Shown here in pieces: positions 6,550-8,886 of a stretch of DNA of 8,886 nucleotides. The first letter of the stretch is position 1. The number at the start of each line of letters is the position of its first letter. The notes beneath the pieces are model-generated. The model was given only the letters and a program-made list of their open reading frames with translations, did no database searches and was not told the origin of the DNA. This DNA comes from Beijerinckiaceae bacterium (GTDB lineage Bacteria > Pseudomonadota > Alphaproteobacteria > Rhizobiales > Beijerinckiaceae). The stretch is taken from NCBI GenBank assembly GCA_027346205.1, contig DAIESR010000071.1, forward strand, positions 1 to 8,886, written 5' to 3'. Made by a program: the position numbers and the translations under genes.

Positions 6550-6578
6550 TTGCTCTTTGTGCGACGCACGTGCATATT
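6550..6578 (+). promoter_or_regulatory. Sigma70-like promoter of the MmgR-like small RNA, with overlapping palindromes
   Basis: TTGCTC (6550-6555) and CATATT (6573-6578) are separated by 17 bases and would start transcription near 6585. The -35 is weak (TTG only) and the -10 is moderate. The spacer is filled by two overlapping perfect inverted repeats, GTGCGACGCAC (6559-6569) and GCACGTGC (6566-6573). A protein bound there would sit directly under RNA polymerase, which suggests repression or remodelling. The bound factor is unknown. Confidence 0.5.
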
Positions 6579-6584
6579 ATTGCG

Positions 6585-6679
6585 GCGCGGCAACATCGTT
6601 GTCGCCGATGCCCTCCTTGGGCGTTTCCTCCCTAGACTTGGGCCGCTTGTGGCAACGCAAGCGGCCTCTTTCTTTTCTT
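6585..6679 (+). ncRNA. mmgR: MmgR/suhB-type (alpha-r8) small regulatory RNA
   Basis: I recognise this by the block CCCTCCTTGGGCG (6611-6623) followed by TTTCCTCCCT (6624-6633) and AGACTTGGGCCGC. TTTCCTCCCT is the strictly conserved single-stranded decamer of the alphaproteobacterial MmgR family (Rfam suhB, alpha-r8). The RNA can fold into three hairpins. The first is GCGGCAAC (6587-6594) with GUUGUCGC (6598-6605). The second, central one uses GCCC/GGGC pairing. The last is an 11-bp terminator stem with a GCAA loop. The CCUCC-rich loop resembles an anti-Shine-Dalgarno, so it probably base-pairs with ribosome binding sites of target mRNAs. In Sinorhizobium meliloti MmgR limits polyhydroxybutyrate granule accumulation; whether the role is the same here is inference. 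The 5' end is estimated from the promoter and may be up to 15 bases off. It is divergent from hisN and convergent with the amidohydrolase gene. Confidence 0.85.
6641..6679 (+). terminator. Intrinsic terminator of the small RNA
   Basis: GGCCGCTTG (6641-6649) pairs perfectly with CAAGCGGCC (6658-6666). A further U-G and G-C pair close a GCAA (GNRA) tetraloop at 6652-6655, giving an 11-bp stem. The pyrimidine tract TCTTTCTTTTCTT follows at 6667-6679. This is a textbook Rho-independent terminator and fixes the 3' end and strand of the RNA. Confidence 0.92.
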
Positions 6680-6682
6680 GGG

Positions 6683-6738
6683 GGCCTTTGTTCAGGCCTG
6701 TTCACCTGTTCGAGTGCGCTTCACCTGTCTTCGACAGG
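6683..6738 (-). terminator. Two hairpins just downstream of the N-formylglutamate amidohydrolase gene
   Basis: Immediately after the amidohydrolase stop (minus strand, from 6738) CCTGTC/GACAGG forms a perfect 6-bp stem with a 3-base loop. A second stem GGCCT/AGGCC (5 bp, 6-base loop) lies at 6698-6683. The 9-base word TTCACCTGT is repeated at 6701-6709 and 6720-6728 between them. Neither stem is followed by a T run on the minus strand, so this is a weak terminator candidate. It separates the amidohydrolase transcript from the convergent small RNA. Confidence 0.45.
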
Positions 6739-6740
6739 GA

Positions 6741-7703
6741 TCATTCGGCAGCCGCGCGCTCATTGTCGCGACGCGCAGCGAGAAGGCTGGCAAGCTGATC
6801 CGCGACCGCGCAGAGATCCACGGCGATCTTTTCGAAACGCCCCGCCTTGTCCAGCGTCTTTTCGTCCATATAGATCCCGCGGTTCACTTCGATCTGCAGG
6901 GCATGGAAATGATTGGCGGGATCGCCGTAATGTTCGGTGATGAAGCCACCGGCATAGGGCTTGTTGCGCATCACGGCATAGCCGAGCCGGCGCAGCTCAT
7001 ATTCGACTATGTCGACGAGCGCCGTTTCGCAGCTCGTGCCATAACGATCGCCAAGCACGAAATCGGCTTTTATCTTGCGATCCGAAGCATCCTTATCCGG
7101 CATTGTGGCCCCAGAAACCGAGGGCATGGAGTGGCAATCGATCAAAACAGCCAGGCCGAAACGCTGCTGCGCCCGATCGAGCAGCATCCGCAAACTGCGA
7201 TGATAGGGCTTATAGAGCTTGTCGATCCGGGCCAGCACCTCCTCAGGCTTCAGCTTTTCGTTATAGATTTCCTGCGAATCGCCGACAACGCGGGCGATCG
7301 TGCCCAGCCCGCCCGCGACCCGCACCGAACGCGTGTTCGCATAGACCGGCAGCCGGCCGTCGAACATGCGCGGGTCCAGCTCATAGGGTTCGCGGTTCAA
7401 ATCCAGATAGGCGCGCGGAAATCGCGCGCGGATCAGCGGCGCCCCATTCGCGACGACACCCGCGAAGAGTTCATCGACATAAGCGTCTTCCGATCGGCGC
7501 AAAGTGGCCGCATCGAGCCGCGCCGCAGCCAAAAACCGGCGTGGATAGACGGCCCCGGAATGCGGCGATGAAAAAACCAGCGGCGAAGCGAGCACTGAGG
7601 GCTCGATCATGTCAAAAGGTGGATCGAGCTCCGGCTCATGCGGCCGCCCATCCGCGAAATATTTCGTTGCTTGGCTGCGGATGCCAGGCGGACCAGAAGA
7701 CAT
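6741..7703 (-). CDS. N-formylglutamate amidohydrolase family protein
   Basis: The 320-residue product is an N-formylglutamate amidohydrolase-type enzyme. Members hydrolyse N-formyl-L-glutamate to glutamate and formate, the last step of one histidine-degradation route. Visible motifs, numbered from the chosen start, are FSSPHSG near residues 44-50, the RSEDAYVDELF segment (70-80) and PRAYLDLNREPYELDP (96-111). The metal-site motif LIDCHSMPS lies at about 186-194, with TEHYG and HALQIEVNRGIYM following near the C-terminus. The paired SPHSG and DCHSMPS histidines are expected zinc ligands. I place the start at ATG 7703, preceded by AAAGGAGA with a 5-base spacer; an in-frame TTG at 7721 would put that ribosome binding site inside the gene. 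No other hut genes are nearby, so a role outside histidine breakdown is possible. It is divergent from cpdR; a TATAGA at 7735-7730 (minus) is a possible -10 without a good -35. Confidence 0.9.
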   Translation of the reverse strand: MSSGPPGIRSQATKYFADGRPHEPELDPPFDMIEPSVLASPLVFSSPHSGAVYPRRFLAAARLDAATLRRSEDAYVDELFAGVVANGAPLIRARFPRAYLDLNREPYELDPRMFDGRLPVYANTRSVRVAGGLGTIARVVGDSQEIYNEKLKPEEVLARIDKLYKPYHRSLRMLLDRAQQRFGLAVLIDCHSMPSVSGATMPDKDASDRKIKADFVLGDRYGTSCETALVDIVEYELRRLGYAVMRNKPYAGGFITEHYGDPANHFHALQIEVNRGIYMDEKTLDKAGRFEKIAVDLCAVADQLASLLAARRDNERAAAE

Positions 7704-8026
7704 GACCTCTCCTTTGACCAAAGATACGGTCTATATGCAGACGCCTCCACCAAGAACACCGATGGATCGGCAAAGGCGTCTCACACGGCAGGCAAAAAGG
7801 CGGCCGCGACTTCGTGACGGCCCTTCACTGGCGGCAAAAGGGAATGTGGCAAGAGAAGGCGTCTGTGTCCACCAACCGCTCGTTAAACGACCGTCGGCCA
7901 ATGTCGCAGCAGTGCTCGTCCCCCGGCAAATTCCTATGAAACAGCTTTAGCCAAGCAAAAATCTCCGACTTTCACTCGATTTTTACCTGGCAGAGCTTTG
8001 ATGGCATTCTCCATTCCGAGGCCAAA
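7704..8026. other. Divergent intergenic region between the amidohydrolase gene and cpdR, with repeats
   Basis: I find no gene in these 323 bases. The octamer AGGCGTCT occurs twice on the plus strand (7774-7781 and 7857-7864) and once inverted as AGACGCCT (7739-7746). The inverted copy can pair with either: 8 bp with the first, 9 bp (CAGACGCCT/AGGCGTCTG) with the second. Between them GGCCG (7802-7806) faces CGGCC (7818-7822). An 11-base palindrome TCGTTAAACGA lies at 7880-7890. Promoters for both genes must be here, but I cannot point to convincing -35/-10 pairs. Confidence 0.5.
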
Positions 8027-8410
8027 ATGACCGATAACTCCATTCCGCTCAATAACAATATCCTTCTCGCCGAAGACGACAATGACATGCGTCGCTTTCT
8101 CGCCAAGGCGTTGCAAAATGCCGGCTTCTCCGTCGCCTCCTACGACAATGGGCTTTCCGCCTATAACCGGCTGCGGGAGGAGCCTTTCCAACTTCTCCTG
8201 ACAGATATCGTCATGCCGGAGATGGACGGGATAGAACTCGCACGACGGGCGACCGAACTCGATCCCGACATCAAGGTGATGTTCATCACGGGTTTCGCGG
8301 CGGTGGCTCTGAACCCGGACAATAACGCCCCACGGCAGGCCAAGATCCTGTCCAAGCCCTTCCACCTCAAAGACCTCGTGAACGAAGTACAGCGCCTGCT
8401 CGCGGCATGA
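8027..8410 (+). CDS. cpdR: CpdR, single-domain response regulator of cell-cycle proteolysis
   Basis: The 127-residue protein is a lone receiver domain with no output domain. LLAEDDNDMRRFL (13-25) supplies the acidic pair Asp17/Asp18. LLTDIVMPEMDGIELARRA holds phospho-acceptor Asp60, Thr88 lies in FITGFAA, and Lys110 lies in LSKPFHL. The sequence is nearly superimposable on Caulobacter CpdR through most of its length. CpdR is phosphorylated through the CckA-ChpT relay. When unphosphorylated it primes the ClpXP protease at the cell pole, promoting destruction of the master regulator CtrA and other substrates, and so helps time the G1-S transition. The N-terminus (TDNSIPLNN before ILLAEDD) is about 9 residues longer than in Caulobacter. 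ATG 8027 has GAGG at 8018-8021, and no ATG, GTG or TTG closer to the receiver core is in frame. No partner kinase gene is nearby. Confidence 0.95.
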   Translation: MTDNSIPLNNNILLAEDDNDMRRFLAKALQNAGFSVASYDNGLSAYNRLREEPFQLLLTDIVMPEMDGIELARRATELDPDIKVMFITGFAAVALNPDNNAPRQAKILSKPFHLKDLVNEVQRLLAA

Positions 8411-8622
8411 ATTGCTGCGACGACGGCCTAAACCTTGCGCTGCGACATCACCATCAAGTCTTTGATTCGATAAATAATCTCATCGGAGAGTTCTGCTGCG
8501 AACGCGTGCCCTGCGTGTGAATTGCCGCTTGCGCCACAGCGAGCGAGCCGATATAGGCAGCCATCCTAACCGCTCACTGCGGTATGAGGAAAGTGGGAAG
8601 CGGATTTCCGCCTGCGTCCCGC

Positions 8623-8649
8623 TCCAAGTGACGACAATCCAAGTGACGA
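8623..8649. repeat. Tandem 12-bp direct repeat upstream of tRNA-Val
   Basis: TCCAAGTGACGA occurs at 8623-8634 and 8638-8649, a 15-base period, ending 34 bases before the tRNA. It lies where the tRNA promoter should be. It may be a duplicated promoter or regulator element, or a simple slippage product; I see no strong -35/-10 pair around it. Confidence 0.5.
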
Positions 8650-8683
8650 GACATCGATCGCTTTCTGGATCTGAAATGGTTTC

Positions 8684-8758
<75 letters not shown>

Positions 8759-8886
8759 TTAAATCAACGGCTTGGCTTGAAGACACCGAAGCTTCCGGTG
8801 ATCACGGAAACGCTACGAAAGCGGAACCCGAAACGTTGCCGGCTTTTGCCCCACCCGCCCCCGACAATCAGCCATCCTAGCACGCA
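8759..8886. other. Sequence after tRNA-Val, no gene recognised
   Basis: I see no coding region or clear terminator in the last 128 bases. Two small overlapping stems exist, CACCG/CGGTG (8784-8788 with 8796-8800) and TTCCG/CGGAA around the palindrome GTGATCAC (8798-8805), but neither has a T tract. The word CAGCCATCCTA near the end (8869-8879) also occurs at 8558-8568. Confidence 0.5.

Noticed and set aside
6678..7571. Plus-strand open frame (about 297 codons) opposite the amidohydrolase gene
   Set aside because: It is fully antisense to a gene with clear catalytic motifs and has no recognisable protein features or ribosome binding site.
7988..8004. TGGCAGAGCTTTGAT ahead of cpdR as a sigma54 promoter
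   Set aside because: The GG-to-GC spacing is off by one base and the required GC of the -12 element is GA, so it does not meet the sigma54 consensus.

Overview
This looks like ordinary chromosomal core DNA from a high-GC alphaproteobacterium, most probably of the order Hyphomicrobiales (Rhizobiales). The reasons are an almost canonical CpdR cell-cycle response regulator, a HisN-type histidinol-phosphatase next to an N-formylglutamate amidohydrolase, and an intergenic small RNA that matches the alphaproteobacterial suhB/MmgR (alpha-r8) family. The family within the order cannot be fixed from the sequence alone. There is no transposase, integrase, phage gene, CRISPR array or toxin-antitoxin pair, and I see no new multi-gene defence or biosynthetic system.

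Layout, left to right. The first 46 bases are the start of a minus-strand gene that runs off the edge. A minus-strand FUSC-type membrane protein (225-1346) is divergent from a plus-strand low-specificity L-threonine aldolase (1627-2700). Next is a plus-strand secreted protein of unknown function with a proline-rich tail (2900-3565). It converges, across a strong hairpin, on a minus-strand IbpA-class small heat-shock protein (3630-4118). The heat-shock gene has an RpoH-like promoter and a 5' leader ending in a ROSE-type RNA-thermometer signature. Divergent from it is an alpha/beta hydrolase of the lysophospholipase L2 type (4355-5380), which converges tightly on hisN (5396-6193, minus).

The 547-base gap 6194-6740 has no protein gene. 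It holds an A+T-rich island with a perfect TTGTATACAA palindrome, then a sigma70-like promoter and the MmgR/suhB-type small RNA (about 6585-6679, plus) with a textbook intrinsic terminator. The N-formylglutamate amidohydrolase gene (6741-7703, minus) converges on this RNA. It is divergent from cpdR (8027-8410, plus) across a repeat-bearing 323-base gap. A tRNA-Val(GAC) with encoded CCA (8684-8758) closes the window.

The genes do not form one pathway. They are mostly single transcription units in alternating orientation: amino-acid metabolism (threonine aldolase, HisN, N-formylglutamate hydrolysis), lipid or ester hydrolysis, membrane export, proteostasis, and cell-cycle proteolysis (CpdR). 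The most interesting content is regulatory RNA: the MmgR-like small RNA with its palindromic promoter, and the apparent two-layer heat control (RpoH-like promoter plus RNA thermometer) of the small heat-shock gene.
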